NCBI RefSeq assembly: GCF_900109465.1
Contig: NZ_FOAZ01000018.1
Location: forward strand, 167,753 to 231,752
Length of the DNA: 64,000 nt
DNA from: Streptacidiphilus jiangxiensis
GTDB lineage: Bacteria > Actinomycetota > Actinomycetes > Streptomycetales > Streptomycetaceae
Direction: 5' to 3'
Below are positions 52,107 to 61,150 of the stretch, piece after piece. The position numbers and the translations under genes were made by a program. Position 1 is the stretch's first letter. Each line of letters opens with the position of its first letter. Below the pieces are notes generated by a model that searched no databases, had not been told where the DNA came from, and saw only the letters and a list, made by a program, of their open reading frames with translations.

Positions 52107-52894
52107 GCGCCCGACCCCACACCCGATCCGGCGGTCTCCCGCTGCTGCTCGGGCACCGGCGCGGCGGCCGCGTCCAGCGGCTCGCCCGCCGCGACGACGG
52201 TCTCGCCCTCGCGGGCCAGGCGCGTACCGCCCGCACCCGCCCCCGCACCCGGGCGGACCAGCAGCGCGAGGCTGCCCAGCAGCAGACCCGCCGCGCCACC
52301 GACGGCGACGTCGAGGCTGCGTGAGGGCGAGGACGCCGCGGCGGGCGCGGCGGCCTGGGCGAAGGCCATCAGCTTGACCCGGGTCTGCTTGGCGGTGGTG
52401 CCGCCGAAGGTGACCATGGACCGGGCCACCGCGTTGGCCTCCTTGGCCGCCAGCCGGGCCGAGGTCGCACTGCCGGTGATCTGGATCATCGGGGCGTCCG
52501 GAGAGGTCTGCGCCTGCACCTCCTGGGCCAGCTGCCGGATCGGCACGCCCGTCTCGGCGCTGGCGCTCGCCAGGATCTCGGGCTGGGCCACGACCCGGCC
52601 GTAGGCCTGGGCGAAGCTCGTCGCGGACGCGTTGTCCGCGCCCTGGTCGGCGACGACCATCACGTAGGCGTCGGCCTGGTACTGGGGCGTCGCCACGAGC
52701 GCGTAGCCGCCACCGGCGACGGCCCCGGCCGGCACCGCGACCAGCAGGGGCCACCACTTGCGCAGCGCCGAGCGCAGCGCCGCCGACCGGCGCTCGACGG
52801 CGGCGGGCGCGGGGGCCGAGTGTGCGCCGCCCTTCCCGCCCCTGGGCTGCTCGACTCTCGCCCGCTCGGTTCCGGGCAGTTCGCTATCGGGCAC
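52103..52894 (-). CDS. Wzz-like chain-length/polymerisation protein
   Basis: 263 residues with two membrane helices (WWPLLVAVPAGAVAGGGYALVA and VAVGGAAGLLLGSLALLVRP) enclosing a mostly helical extracytoplasmic domain, the layout of Wzz/PCP-type proteins without a fused tyrosine kinase. The tail is Ala/Gly-rich and cytoplasmic. It would regulate polysaccharide chain length with the polymerase-like protein at 56,696. GTG start overlaps the glycosyltransferase gene by 11 bases. Confidence 0.83.
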   Translation of the reverse strand: MPDSELPGTERARVEQPRGGKGGAHSAPAPAAVERRSAALRSALRKWWPLLVAVPAGAVAGGGYALVATPQYQADAYVMVVADQGADNASATSFAQAYGRVVAQPEILASASAETGVPIRQLAQEVQAQTSPDAPMIQITGSATSARLAAKEANAVARSMVTFGGTTAKQTRVKLMAFAQAAAPAAASSPSRSLDVAVGGAAGLLLGSLALLVRPGAGAGAGGTRLAREGETVVAAGEPLDAAAAPVPEQQRETAGSGVGSGA

Positions 52895-54071
52895 GGCTCA
52901 TCTCCTTCGGGGGTGCGATGCGGTGACGGGGCTCCGGGACGCCCGCGAGTTCCGCGTAGACCGCGGCCACGCGCGGGGCGAGGCGGGCGATGTCGTAGCG
53001 GGCGGGCACGGGGCCGACGGTGCGCGGCGGGCGGCGGGCGAGGACGGGGGCCAGCGCGGCGGCGTACGCCGACGGGGTGGGTTCGGTGCGGGCGCTGCCG
53101 CCGCGGCCGAGGGCCAACTGCTCCTGCATGGGCAGCTCGGCGAGCGCCGGGCCCGAGGACCAGAAGACGGGCAGCCCCGCGGCCAGCCCCTCGACCAGGA
53201 CCAGCCCGAACGTCTCCCCCGCCGAGGGCGCGGCCAGCGCGTCCATGGTGGCGAGCAGCCCCGGCACGTCGTCGCGCTCACCGGTCAGCACCACCCGCTC
53301 GCCGACCCCGCGCTCGCCCGCCTGGGCGAGGAGCGCGTCGCGCTCGGGGCCCGTGCCGACGATCAGCAGGTGCGCCTGGGGCGGCAGCAACGTGAGCGCG
53401 TCCACCAGGACGTCGAAGCGCTTGCCCGGCACCAGCCGGCCCACCGCGCCGATCACGAACGCGTCGGCGGGCAGCCCCAGGGAGGCGCGCGGCACCGCGT
53501 CGACGCGGTAGGCGGTGGGGTCGATGCCGTTGGGCACCACCCGGATCCGCTCGTCCGGCACGTCCCAGGTGCGCAGCTGACGGGCCGTCGCCTCGGAGAC
53601 GGCGATGGTGACCCGGCCGAGCCGCTCGGTGGCCAGGTACAGACGCCGCACCGCGGCGCTGGTGCGGCGGCCCTCCAGGACCCCGGGCTGGAGCGAGTGC
53701 TCGGTGGCCAGCACCGCCCGCACCCCCGCCAGGCGGGCGGCGAGGCGTCCGTAGACGCAGGCCCGGTAGAGGTGGCAGTGGACCAGGTCGTAGCGGCCCT
53801 CGCGAATCAGCCGGACCAGGCGCGGCACCGCGGCCAGGTCGCGGTTGCCGCGCATGTCCAGCTCGTGCACGGTGACGCCGTCGGCACGCAGGCCGTCGGC
53901 GACGGTGCCCGCCTCGCACAGCGCGACGACCTCGCAGTGGATCCCGGGCGGCAGATGCCGTAGCAGCAGCCGCAGCTGCTGCTCGGCGCCGCCCGCGTGC
54001 AGGCCGGTGACGACGTGCAGGACGCGCAGCTCGGGCCTCGACTCGGACGGGTCGGCGACGGGCGCGCTCAC
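52884..54071 (-). CDS. GT4 family glycosyltransferase
   Basis: 395 residues, GT-B fold: N-terminal VVTGLHAGGAEQQLRLL, middle VPNGIDPTAYRVD and VGRLVPGKRFDVLVDAL, and the donor-site ETFGLVLVEGLAAGLPV motif (Glu-x7-Glu type). It transfers a nucleotide-activated sugar to the growing lipid-linked oligosaccharide on the cytoplasmic side. Its GTG overlaps the deacetylase stop, placing it in the same translational unit. Confidence 0.9.
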   Translation of the reverse strand: MSAPVADPSESRPELRVLHVVTGLHAGGAEQQLRLLLRHLPPGIHCEVVALCEAGTVADGLRADGVTVHELDMRGNRDLAAVPRLVRLIREGRYDLVHCHLYRACVYGRLAARLAGVRAVLATEHSLQPGVLEGRRTSAAVRRLYLATERLGRVTIAVSEATARQLRTWDVPDERIRVVPNGIDPTAYRVDAVPRASLGLPADAFVIGAVGRLVPGKRFDVLVDALTLLPPQAHLLIVGTGPERDALLAQAGERGVGERVVLTGERDDVPGLLATMDALAAPSAGETFGLVLVEGLAAGLPVFWSSGPALAELPMQEQLALGRGGSARTEPTPSAYAAALAPVLARRPPRTVGPVPARYDIARLAPRVAAVYAELAGVPEPRHRIAPPKEMSRAR

Positions 54072-54898
54072 GCGCTCCACCCCCGCAGCGCGTGGCGGAC
54101 GCGCTTGGCGCTCAGGCGCAGGCCGCCGTCGCGTTCCCCGACATAGCAACGGGGCAGCGCCCAACGGCTGGTGGCGGACTGGTGGCAGATGCCCGCGCCG
54201 TAGTCGTAGCCCGCCGCGGCGACGGCCTGCTCGGCCGCCTCGTCGACGGCGCCGTACGGGTAACAGAAGCCGGTGACCGGCCCGCGCACGACGCTCTCCA
54301 GCGCCTCGCGGCTGCGCCGCGTCTCGGTCGTGAGCTCGTCCGCGGCGAGGCCCGTCATCCGGCAGTGGCTCAGCCCGTGCGAGCCGATCTCCACGCCCGC
54401 GTCGGCCAGCTGCCGCACCTGGTCGATCGTCACCAGCGGTTTGCGCGGCGCGTCGGCGTCCCACGCGTTGTGGCCGCCCATCCGTCCGGCGACCACGTAC
54501 AGGGTGGCGGTGAAGCCGTGGGCCCGGAGCAGCGGCAGCACCTGGCGGGGGAAGTCCGCGTAGCCGTCGTCGAAGGTGAGGCCGACGAGGCCGTCGGCGG
54601 CCTGCTGCTCGTACGCACGGACCAGCTCCCGCATGGAGACCCCGCGCAGGCCCCGCCGCCGCAGCCAGCCGAGCTGGGCGGCGAAGCGCTGCGGGGAGAC
54701 GGTCAGCAGGTACGGGTCCTGCGGGCCGCTGTCGACGGAGTGGTACATCAGCGCCCACGGCGGCCGGCCTTCGAGCGCGGGGCGCTCGACGGGTCCGGCC
54801 GGGCGGCGCGGCGAGGCGCTCCCGTCCGGCTGCGGCTGGGCCACGACACCCGGCTCACCCGGCGCCTGGACTCCACCCCGAAGCGGTTCAGCGACCAT
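54068..54898 (-). CDS. Polysaccharide deacetylase (NodB/CE4 family)
   Basis: 276 residues with the NodB signature LTFDDGYADFPRQVLPLL (catalytic Asp pair), the zinc His in SHGLSHCRMTGL and FCYPYGAVDEAAE. It would remove N-acetyl groups from the exopolysaccharide or from peptidoglycan. There is no signal peptide at the chosen ATG (54,898); the first 45 residues are Pro/Gly-rich and probably disordered, so localisation is unclear. Overlaps the flippase gene by 11 bases. Confidence 0.88.
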   Translation of the reverse strand: MVAEPLRGGVQAPGEPGVVAQPQPDGSASPRRPAGPVERPALEGRPPWALMYHSVDSGPQDPYLLTVSPQRFAAQLGWLRRRGLRGVSMRELVRAYEQQAADGLVGLTFDDGYADFPRQVLPLLRAHGFTATLYVVAGRMGGHNAWDADAPRKPLVTIDQVRQLADAGVEIGSHGLSHCRMTGLAADELTTETRRSREALESVVRGPVTGFCYPYGAVDEAAEQAVAAAGYDYGAGICHQSATSRWALPRCYVGERDGGLRLSAKRVRHALRGWSA

Positions 54899-56699
54899 CG
54901 GTCTCTCCCCTCGCTTGTTGGAACTCTGCGCCGTGGGCGCCTTCGACTCCCCCACCCGCACCTGCCCCGCCGTCACCCGTGCCGCCTTCTTCGGCTGCCT
55001 GACCGCTGCGCTGACGGACCACGGCCGGACGCCGGCCGGCCACCCGGCCGCGGACGGCGGCGAGCGCGGCGTCCGCTCCCGGGGCGCGCAGCGCACCGGC
55101 GAGGGCGGCGAAGGAGAGCAGACCGACCACCGTGCCGAGCAGCAGCGGGAGGACGGGGCCGAGGGCGTCCAGCCCCGGGATGTTGGCGGCCAGCCAGGTC
55201 GGCACCGCCGCTCCGGCCGCGGCGAGCAGCAGCCGCGCCTGCCCGCCGAGGACGGTGTGCAGCCGGATCGGGATCCCTCGCGCGCGCAGCGCCATCAGCA
55301 GCAGCACGGCGGTGACGCTGATGCCGACGGCGTTGCCGGCGGCGAGCCCGGCCGCGCCCACGAACGGGGTCAGCCCGGCCGCGACGGCGACGGTGACGAG
55401 CAGGCCCGCGCCCATCGACCAGATCGGGTACCAGTCGGTCCGGTCCAGCGGCCGTGCCCGGCCGTCGCGGCCGAAGCCGACGGCGGGACGGGCCGCGAGA
55501 TAGGGCCGGATCAGCGCGCCGACCAGGCCCTGGGCGAGCAGCCCGAGGCTGTAGACCCGCATCAGCACGGCCGTCGCGGCGGTGTCGGCCGCCGTGAACG
55601 CGCCGCGTTCGAAGAGCACCGCGACCAGCTGCGGGGCGCAGGCGAAGACCACGACGGTGCCGGCCAGCACGACGGCGCCGACGACCCCGAGGTCCTTCTC
55701 GGCGCGGAGCCGCGCGCCCTGGGTGTCGCCCTCGGCGAGCGCGCGGGCGATCAGCGGGAAGGTGACGGTGCAGACCAGGATGCCGATGATCATCACGTTC
55801 TGGGCGACCTTCTCGGCGTAGTTCAGGTGCGAGATGGTGCCGGGGGGCAGCGAGGAGCCGATGAAGCGCTCGACGAAGATCTGCGCCTGCCGGGTCAGCG
55901 TGAACAGCACGACGGGCAGCAGCGCCATCGGGTTCAGCACCGGCTCACCGACGCTCGCGCCGCGTACCCGCCACACCGTCAGACGGCTGACGTGCCGGGC
56001 GAACGACGGCAGCAGCACGGCCACCATCAGGACGCTGCCGAGCGCCACGCCGCCCGCCGCCGCGCGGACCCCGAGGGTGCCGTGGAGCAGCAGCATCACC
56101 GTCAGGATGCCGGCGTTGTAGGCGATGTAGACGGCCCCGGGAAGGGTGAAGCGGTGGTGCGAGCGCAGGCCCGCGCCCAGGTAGCCGACGAGGCCGAAGG
56201 GCAGCACCGTGACGGCGGTGAGCCGGGTGCAGACGATCGCCAGCTGCGGGTCGGCCAGGCCGGGTGCCAGGACGGTCACCAGCACCGGCGCGCCGACGGC
56301 GACCACGGCCGACATCACCGCCAGCGCGAGCGCCAGCGGCGGCAGCGTCGCGGCGACCAGGGCGCGGACCGGGTCCGGGGCCTCCTCGCCGCTCTCCTCC
56401 AGCTGTCCGCGGGCGGCCAGGGCCGCGCTGAACGCGGGCACGGTGAGGAACGCCATGCCGTCCTCGATCAGCAGCGGCGCCGCCGTCTCCGGCACGGTCC
56501 AGGAGACCAGGAACGCGTCGGTCGCGGAGCCCGCGCCGTAGAAGCGGGCCAGCAGCAGGTCCCGCAGCAGACCGAGGACCGAGCCGACGGCGCTGAACAG
56601 GGCGGTGACGCCGAAGGCCTTGGCGACGAAGCCGCGCCCGTGCCGGGCCGGAGCCGCCGGCGCTTCCTCCGTCGCGTCCTCGGTGGTCGTGACGGTCAC
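54888..56699 (-). CDS. MurJ/MviN-type lipid flippase of the exopolysaccharide locus
   Basis: 603 residues with about fourteen membrane helices and MviN signatures: AFGVTALFSAVGSVLGLLRDLLLARFYGAGSATDAFLVSWTVPE at the N terminus and VERFIGSSLPPGTISHLNYAEKVAQ midway. It should flip undecaprenyl-linked oligosaccharide across the membrane, taking the place of a Wzx protein. The C terminus is long, Gly/Ala-rich and probably cytosolic. GTG 56,699 overlaps the upstream stop as GTGA. Confidence 0.88.
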   Translation of the reverse strand: MTVTTTEDATEEAPAAPARHGRGFVAKAFGVTALFSAVGSVLGLLRDLLLARFYGAGSATDAFLVSWTVPETAAPLLIEDGMAFLTVPAFSAALAARGQLEESGEEAPDPVRALVAATLPPLALALAVMSAVVAVGAPVLVTVLAPGLADPQLAIVCTRLTAVTVLPFGLVGYLGAGLRSHHRFTLPGAVYIAYNAGILTVMLLLHGTLGVRAAAGGVALGSVLMVAVLLPSFARHVSRLTVWRVRGASVGEPVLNPMALLPVVLFTLTRQAQIFVERFIGSSLPPGTISHLNYAEKVAQNVMIIGILVCTVTFPLIARALAEGDTQGARLRAEKDLGVVGAVVLAGTVVVFACAPQLVAVLFERGAFTAADTAATAVLMRVYSLGLLAQGLVGALIRPYLAARPAVGFGRDGRARPLDRTDWYPIWSMGAGLLVTVAVAAGLTPFVGAAGLAAGNAVGISVTAVLLLMALRARGIPIRLHTVLGGQARLLLAAAGAAVPTWLAANIPGLDALGPVLPLLLGTVVGLLSFAALAGALRAPGADAALAAVRGRVAGRRPAVVRQRSGQAAEEGGTGDGGAGAGGGVEGAHGAEFQQARGETDGR

Positions 56700-58126
56700 A
56701 GCGAGGCCTCCCGCAGGGTCTGCGCGGAGCGAGGGCCGGGGATGGCCGCCAGGCTGCCCCGGGCCAGGGCCGACGCGCACAGGCCCAGCACCACCGAGAT
56801 CAGCACCGTCGTGGTGCCGCCGATGTCGGCGTAGAGGAAGTCCACCATCTGCCAGACCAGCAGCCCCACCACCACCGGCGTGCGCCACGCCCCGAGCGCG
56901 GTGCCGAGCAGCAGCGCGAGGAACGCGGTGATCCCGATCAGGCCCTGCTCGCTGAGCACCAGCATGTACATGTTGTGCGGGGAGAGCAGCGGTTCCCTGG
57001 AGTAACCGGCGCCCGCGCCGCCGGTGTCGCTGCCGGAGGAGAGCCGCAGCGGCGCGTGGGCGTCGCGGAAGTACGGGAACTCCTTCGGGCCGACGCCCGT
57101 CAGCGGGTGCTCGCGCCAGATCCGTCCGGCCGTGGTCCACAGGTCGTAGCGGTCGGTGACGGAGTGGTCGGCCGCGCCGGTGACCTGGCCGATGCTGCTC
57201 AGCCGGGCCGTCACCGAGCCGTCGTCGCCGCTGCCGCTGCTGAGGACGCCCGCGGCGGTGAGCCCGCCGATCAGCACCACACCGGTCGCGGCGACGAGGA
57301 CGCCGCCGCGCAGCAGCAGCCGGATGTCGGTCAGCGCGAGGACCAGCGTCGCGGCGACGGCCGTGGCGATCCAGCTGCCGCGGCTGAACGAGAGCGCGAG
57401 CGGCACGGCCAGCGACCCGGCCGCCAGGCCCCACCAGGCCGCGGCCCGGCGCCGCCGCTCGCGGCGCGCCTCCAGCGACAGGCCGAGCGCGGCCAGCAGG
57501 CCGAAGCTGACGACGACGGACATGGCCATCACGTCCTGCGCGCCGAAGGTGCCGACCGCGCGGGAGTCGCCACCGGCGAAGGAGGCGCCGGTGCCGGTGA
57601 CGTACTGCTCGACGCCGACCCCGCCCTCGACCAGCGCGGCGGTGGCGAAGGCCGTCAGGGCGAGCCGCAGGTCGCGGCGGTCGCGGACGGCGTGGAGGAC
57701 GGCGGCCGGCACGATGACGAAGATCTGCACGAAGCGCACGAAGCCCGACAGGCTCTCGTGCGGGTCCTGGGAGGCGGCGGTCGCCACGCCGACGGCGAGC
57801 AGCACGGCGGCGAAGAGCAGCGCGGTCGGCCGGGCCAGGAAGCGCGTGCGGCGCCACAGCGCGACCGGCAGCGTGACCGCGACCAGCGCCAGCGAGCCCA
57901 CGTCCGCCGGGGTCACGTGCACGGCGGCCGTGACGTCCTGGTTGCCGAGCGGCACGCACACCAACAGCACCGTCAGTGCGACCAGCTGCGCCGGGCTCAG
58001 CCCCGCCCGCAGCCGCGGCCACCACAGCGCCGCCGGCCCGCCCCGCGCTCGCAGGCCCGGCCGCTCGGACCGATCGGGCCCTCCCGGCCCATCGGGCCTC
58101 GCCTGCTGTCCCAGTTCTGGGGACAC
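56696..58126 (-). CDS. O-antigen ligase/polymerase-like membrane protein
   Basis: 476 residues with about twelve membrane helices and the WaaL/Wzy-type large periplasmic loop: WREHPLTGVGPKEFPYFRD and SREPLLSPHNMYMLVLSEQGLIGI, where HNxYL-like wording marks the ligase domain. It joins or polymerises lipid-linked glycans on the outer face. The first 35 residues are polar and Pro/Arg-rich. In this locus a polymerase role for the exopolysaccharide is more likely than O-antigen ligation, since streptomycetes lack LPS. Confidence 0.87.
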   Translation of the reverse strand: MSPELGQQARPDGPGGPDRSERPGLRARGGPAALWWPRLRAGLSPAQLVALTVLLVCVPLGNQDVTAAVHVTPADVGSLALVAVTLPVALWRRTRFLARPTALLFAAVLLAVGVATAASQDPHESLSGFVRFVQIFVIVPAAVLHAVRDRRDLRLALTAFATAALVEGGVGVEQYVTGTGASFAGGDSRAVGTFGAQDVMAMSVVVSFGLLAALGLSLEARRERRRRAAAWWGLAAGSLAVPLALSFSRGSWIATAVAATLVLALTDIRLLLRGGVLVAATGVVLIGGLTAAGVLSSGSGDDGSVTARLSSIGQVTGAADHSVTDRYDLWTTAGRIWREHPLTGVGPKEFPYFRDAHAPLRLSSGSDTGGAGAGYSREPLLSPHNMYMLVLSEQGLIGITAFLALLLGTALGAWRTPVVVGLLVWQMVDFLYADIGGTTTVLISVVLGLCASALARGSLAAIPGPRSAQTLREASL

Positions 58127-58130
58127 CCCG

Positions 58131-59630
58131 TCAACTCCCGTCCGTCCGCAGAACAGCGAGCACCGTGCGGAGCAGGATCTTGACGTCCTGCCACAGGCTC
58201 CAGCTGTCGATGTAGTAGTTGTCGAACCGTGCCCGGTCCTCGATCGAGGTGTCTCCGCGCAGGCCGTTGACCTGTGCGAAGCCGGTGAGGCCGACCGGCA
58301 CGCGGTGACGCTCGCGGTAGCGCGGGTAAGCCTGGGCGAAACGCATAACGAAGTAAGGGCGCTCAGGTCGCGGGCCGACCAGGCTCATCTCGCCGCGCAG
58401 CACGTTCCACAGCTGCGGCAGCTCGTCCAGCGAGGCGCGACGCAGGAACCGTCCGACCGGACCGAGACGGTGGTCGTGGGCGATGTTCCAGCGGGTCGCC
58501 GACTCGTGCTCGTCGACCGGGCGCAGGGTGCGGAACTTCAGCACCGTGAACGGGCGCCCGTCCAGGCCGATCCGCTCCTGACGGAAGATCACCCCGGGGC
58601 CGCCCTCGAGCCGCACGCCGAGCGCGCAGACCAGCAGCACCGGGGAGAGCAGCAGCAGCCCGAGCCCGGCGAAGCAGGCGTCGAACGCGCGCTTGACCGC
58701 CCAGCTGGGCCGCTGCATCGGGTTGCTGCCCAGACGCAGACAGGGGAAGCCCCACAGGTGGTCGCCGACGGCGGTGCGCCGACCGGCGTGCTCGAACGCC
58801 CCGTAGTCGGGGAAGCTCGGCACGAACCAGACGTCGCAGCCGAAGTCGGTGGAGATCCGCAGCATCTGCGGCGCGCGGTCCTCGTCGGCGCCGCCGCCGG
58901 TGAGGATCACGTCGCGGATGCCGCGCCGCGGCACCTCGCGGACCAGCACGTCCGGGCCGCCGAGGACAGGGACGGGGAAGTCGGCCGGCAGGAAGATCGG
59001 GTCGGCGTCGACGAAGCCGATGGGCCTCAGCCCGTACTCGGGGTGCTCCAACAGCGCGGCGGCGATCCGCTGCCCGACGTGCCCGGCGCCGGCGATCAGC
59101 GTGGGCCGCGGCGCGCGCCGACGGCGGGAGCGGATCGCGCGGTAGACCAGGGCGCGGCCGAGGGAGTCCAGGGTGAGGTGCGCGAGGAGCAGCAGGATGA
59201 GCACGCGCACGTCGGCCGGGATGGTGGTCGGCAGCGCGAAGGGCAGCAGCACCGTCTGCAGGCAGCGTTCGAAGGTGAGCGCGAAGGCGAGCGCGATGGT
59301 GGCGCGCCCGGCGAGCCCCGGCAGCTCGTCCAGCACCGAGGGGGCGAGCCGCAGCCGGTACTGCCCGCCGGAGGAGTACATCAGCACCAGCGCCGGGAGC
59401 AGTCCGCAGGCGGCTCGCAGCGCGACGGCCGCGCCTCCCGGCAGGACCAGCGCGAGCGCGCCGACGGCCGCCAGCGCGTCCACGGCGAGCAGGGCGACCG
59501 GCAGACCGGTGCCGCCGCGCACCGCGGGGGCACCGGCGGCGGAGGAGTGGCCGGAGCCTTGCCCCCGGACGTGTTCGAGGCCCACCGCCCCGACGCCCGC
59601 GGGCAGTTCCTCGTTGTCGATCGTGGTCAT
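58131..59630 (-). CDS. Undecaprenyl-phosphate sugar phosphotransferase (WcaJ/WbaP type)
   Basis: 499 residues: four to five N-terminal helices, a CoA-binding/Rossmann-like middle (IAGAGHVGQRIAAALLEHPEYGL), and the C-terminal catalytic domain with KRAFDACFAGLGLLLLSP, FRQERIGLDGRPFTVLKFRTL, LDELPQLWNVLRGEMSLVGPRP and VPVGLTGFAQVNG. It starts repeat-unit synthesis by moving a sugar-1-phosphate to undecaprenyl phosphate. It is the first gene of the overlapping leftward operon that ends at 50,946. Confidence 0.95.
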   Translation of the reverse strand: MTTIDNEELPAGVGAVGLEHVRGQGSGHSSAAGAPAVRGGTGLPVALLAVDALAAVGALALVLPGGAAVALRAACGLLPALVLMYSSGGQYRLRLAPSVLDELPGLAGRATIALAFALTFERCLQTVLLPFALPTTIPADVRVLILLLLAHLTLDSLGRALVYRAIRSRRRRAPRPTLIAGAGHVGQRIAAALLEHPEYGLRPIGFVDADPIFLPADFPVPVLGGPDVLVREVPRRGIRDVILTGGGADEDRAPQMLRISTDFGCDVWFVPSFPDYGAFEHAGRRTAVGDHLWGFPCLRLGSNPMQRPSWAVKRAFDACFAGLGLLLLSPVLLVCALGVRLEGGPGVIFRQERIGLDGRPFTVLKFRTLRPVDEHESATRWNIAHDHRLGPVGRFLRRASLDELPQLWNVLRGEMSLVGPRPERPYFVMRFAQAYPRYRERHRVPVGLTGFAQVNGLRGDTSIEDRARFDNYYIDSWSLWQDVKILLRTVLAVLRTDGS

Positions 59631-59784
59631 CCGCGCACGTACTCCCCTGCCGGAGGTAGCACCTGCCGCCGCGGTCGGCACCGACGCCGTCTCACGGAGA
59701 AAGGAATGAAGCAGGCAAATAGGACATTACAGAATTTCTACTCGGATTCCGGAGGCCGGGCGGGGGGTTTCACACCGTTGACCA
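59631..59784 (-). promoter_or_regulatory. A/T-rich promoter region of the exopolysaccharide operon
   Basis: Read on the minus strand, this spacer ahead of the sugar phosphotransferase contains a strikingly A/T-rich patch (59,700-59,745 and 59,775-59,800) amid 72% GC DNA, as expected for the main operon promoter. I could not assign a convincing -35/-10 pair. It also holds the end of the transcript from the upstream glycosyltransferase gene. Confidence 0.4.
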
Positions 59785-60981
59785 TTAGTCAGATCTTTTG
59801 ACCGGTCGACGCTGCGCCTGACTCGGCGCGGCGGGTGCCGGAACGCGCCGCGACTGCAACACCGCGTCGTACACCTGGCCCATCAACATCCTTGTGGCCC
59901 GCAGGTCATGACGCTCCGTCGTCCGTGTGCGGGAGCGCCGCCCCAGGTCCGCGGCGAGCTCCAGATCCGACAGCAGCCGGACGAGGGACGTCGCCAGCGT
60001 CCGGGTGTCGCCGACGGGCACCGGGAACTGCTGGTCCCCCAGGATCTCCCGGGCCCCCGCCACGTCCGTCAGCACCACCGGTCGGGCACACGCCATCGCC
60101 TCCAGCGGCGCCAGCGCCATGCCCTCCCAGCGCGACGGCAGCACGGTGAGGTCGGACGCCGCGTACCACGGCCGCGGATCCTCCACCCGCCCCGCGAACA
60201 CCACGCTCTCCGGCACACTCAGCCCCGCCGCCAGCTCCTCCAGCACGCCCCGGTCCGGCCCGTCCCCCACCAGGGCGAGCCGCGCGTGTGGCAGCTCCGC
60301 CAGCACCTCCCCCCAGGCGCGGAGCAGCAGATCCTGCCCCTTCTGCCGGCACAGTCGGGCCACGCAGACCGCCAGCGGCGCGTGCTGCGACAACCCCAGA
60401 CTGCGCCGGGCCCGCTGCCGGGACGGCAGCGCGGCAGGGTCGTAGCGGTGCAGGTCCACGCCGTTGGGCACGAGCGCCCAGCGGGCGTGCAGCCCGGCGG
60501 CCTGGCCGTGGGCCCGCTCCGACTCGCTGACGCACACCAGCCGGTCGCTCCAGCGCGTCGCCCAGCGCTCCCAACGGGCGATCGCCTTGGCGGTCGGCCC
60601 CGTCACCGCCTCGAACGACCACGCGTGCGGCTGGAACACCGTCGCCACCCGCGAGCGGATCGCGAGCCGCCCGACCAGCCCGGCCTTGCTGCTGTGCAGG
60701 TGCACCAGGTCCGGCCGGGCCTCCGCGACGATCCGTCGCAGCGCCATGAGCTCCTGCGGCAGCCCGGCGCCAGGGGCGCGTTCCGCACCCCACGGCACGA
60801 GCCGCGCACCGCTCGCCGCGACGTCACGGGAGAGCCGCCCGCCTTCGGGACACGGGCACGCCACCACCACGGCATGCCCGTCGGCGACCTGACCGCGCAC
60901 CAGATCGGCCACGACCTGGGCGACGCCGCCGTCGACGGGCTGCGAGACATGGAGGATGGTCAAGGGTTCACAACTGGGCAC
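59785..60981 (-). CDS. GT4 family glycosyltransferase
   Basis: About 398 residues with GT-B motifs: LHVSQPVDGGVAQVVADLVRGQ, LVPNGVDLHRYDPA, VARLCRQKGQDLLLRAWGEVL and the donor-site region SRWEGMALAPLEAMACARPVV. It probably adds a sugar in the same exopolysaccharide pathway as the operon downstream, from which it is separated by 154 bases. GTG 60,981 is chosen since it directly precedes the conserved domain; GTG 61,029 would add 16 non-conserved residues. Confidence 0.88.
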   Translation of the reverse strand: MPSCEPLTILHVSQPVDGGVAQVVADLVRGQVADGHAVVVACPCPEGGRLSRDVAASGARLVPWGAERAPGAGLPQELMALRRIVAEARPDLVHLHSSKAGLVGRLAIRSRVATVFQPHAWSFEAVTGPTAKAIARWERWATRWSDRLVCVSESERAHGQAAGLHARWALVPNGVDLHRYDPAALPSRQRARRSLGLSQHAPLAVCVARLCRQKGQDLLLRAWGEVLAELPHARLALVGDGPDRGVLEELAAGLSVPESVVFAGRVEDPRPWYAASDLTVLPSRWEGMALAPLEAMACARPVVLTDVAGAREILGDQQFPVPVGDTRTLATSLVRLLSDLELAADLGRRSRTRTTERHDLRATRMLMGQVYDAVLQSRRVPAPAAPSQAQRRPVKRSD

Positions 60982-61108
60982 GTCGCGCAACCTATGCCGG
61001 TGGGCGGGGAACGGGCGCTCCGCGCTCACCCGGCCGGTGGATAGTTCTAACTCGACGGGTGAGTGGGCGTCACTTGTGAGGGACGTGTGTCGTTAGACGC
61101 GACGGGGG

Positions 61109-61150
61109 TTGCACCATCAGGGGCGCGAGTCTCCTCGCGCCCCCGGAGGG
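61109..61150. terminator. Dispersed repeat with perfect hairpin, probable terminator
   Basis: GGTTGCACCATCAGGGGCGCG here matches the left part of the repeat at 50,819 except for one missing C. GGGGCGCGAG (61120-61129), loop TCTC, CTCGCGCCCC (61134-61143) form a perfect 10-bp hairpin eight bases beyond the stop of the efflux gene on the minus strand. It probably ends that transcript; there is no T-tract. Confidence 0.65.
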
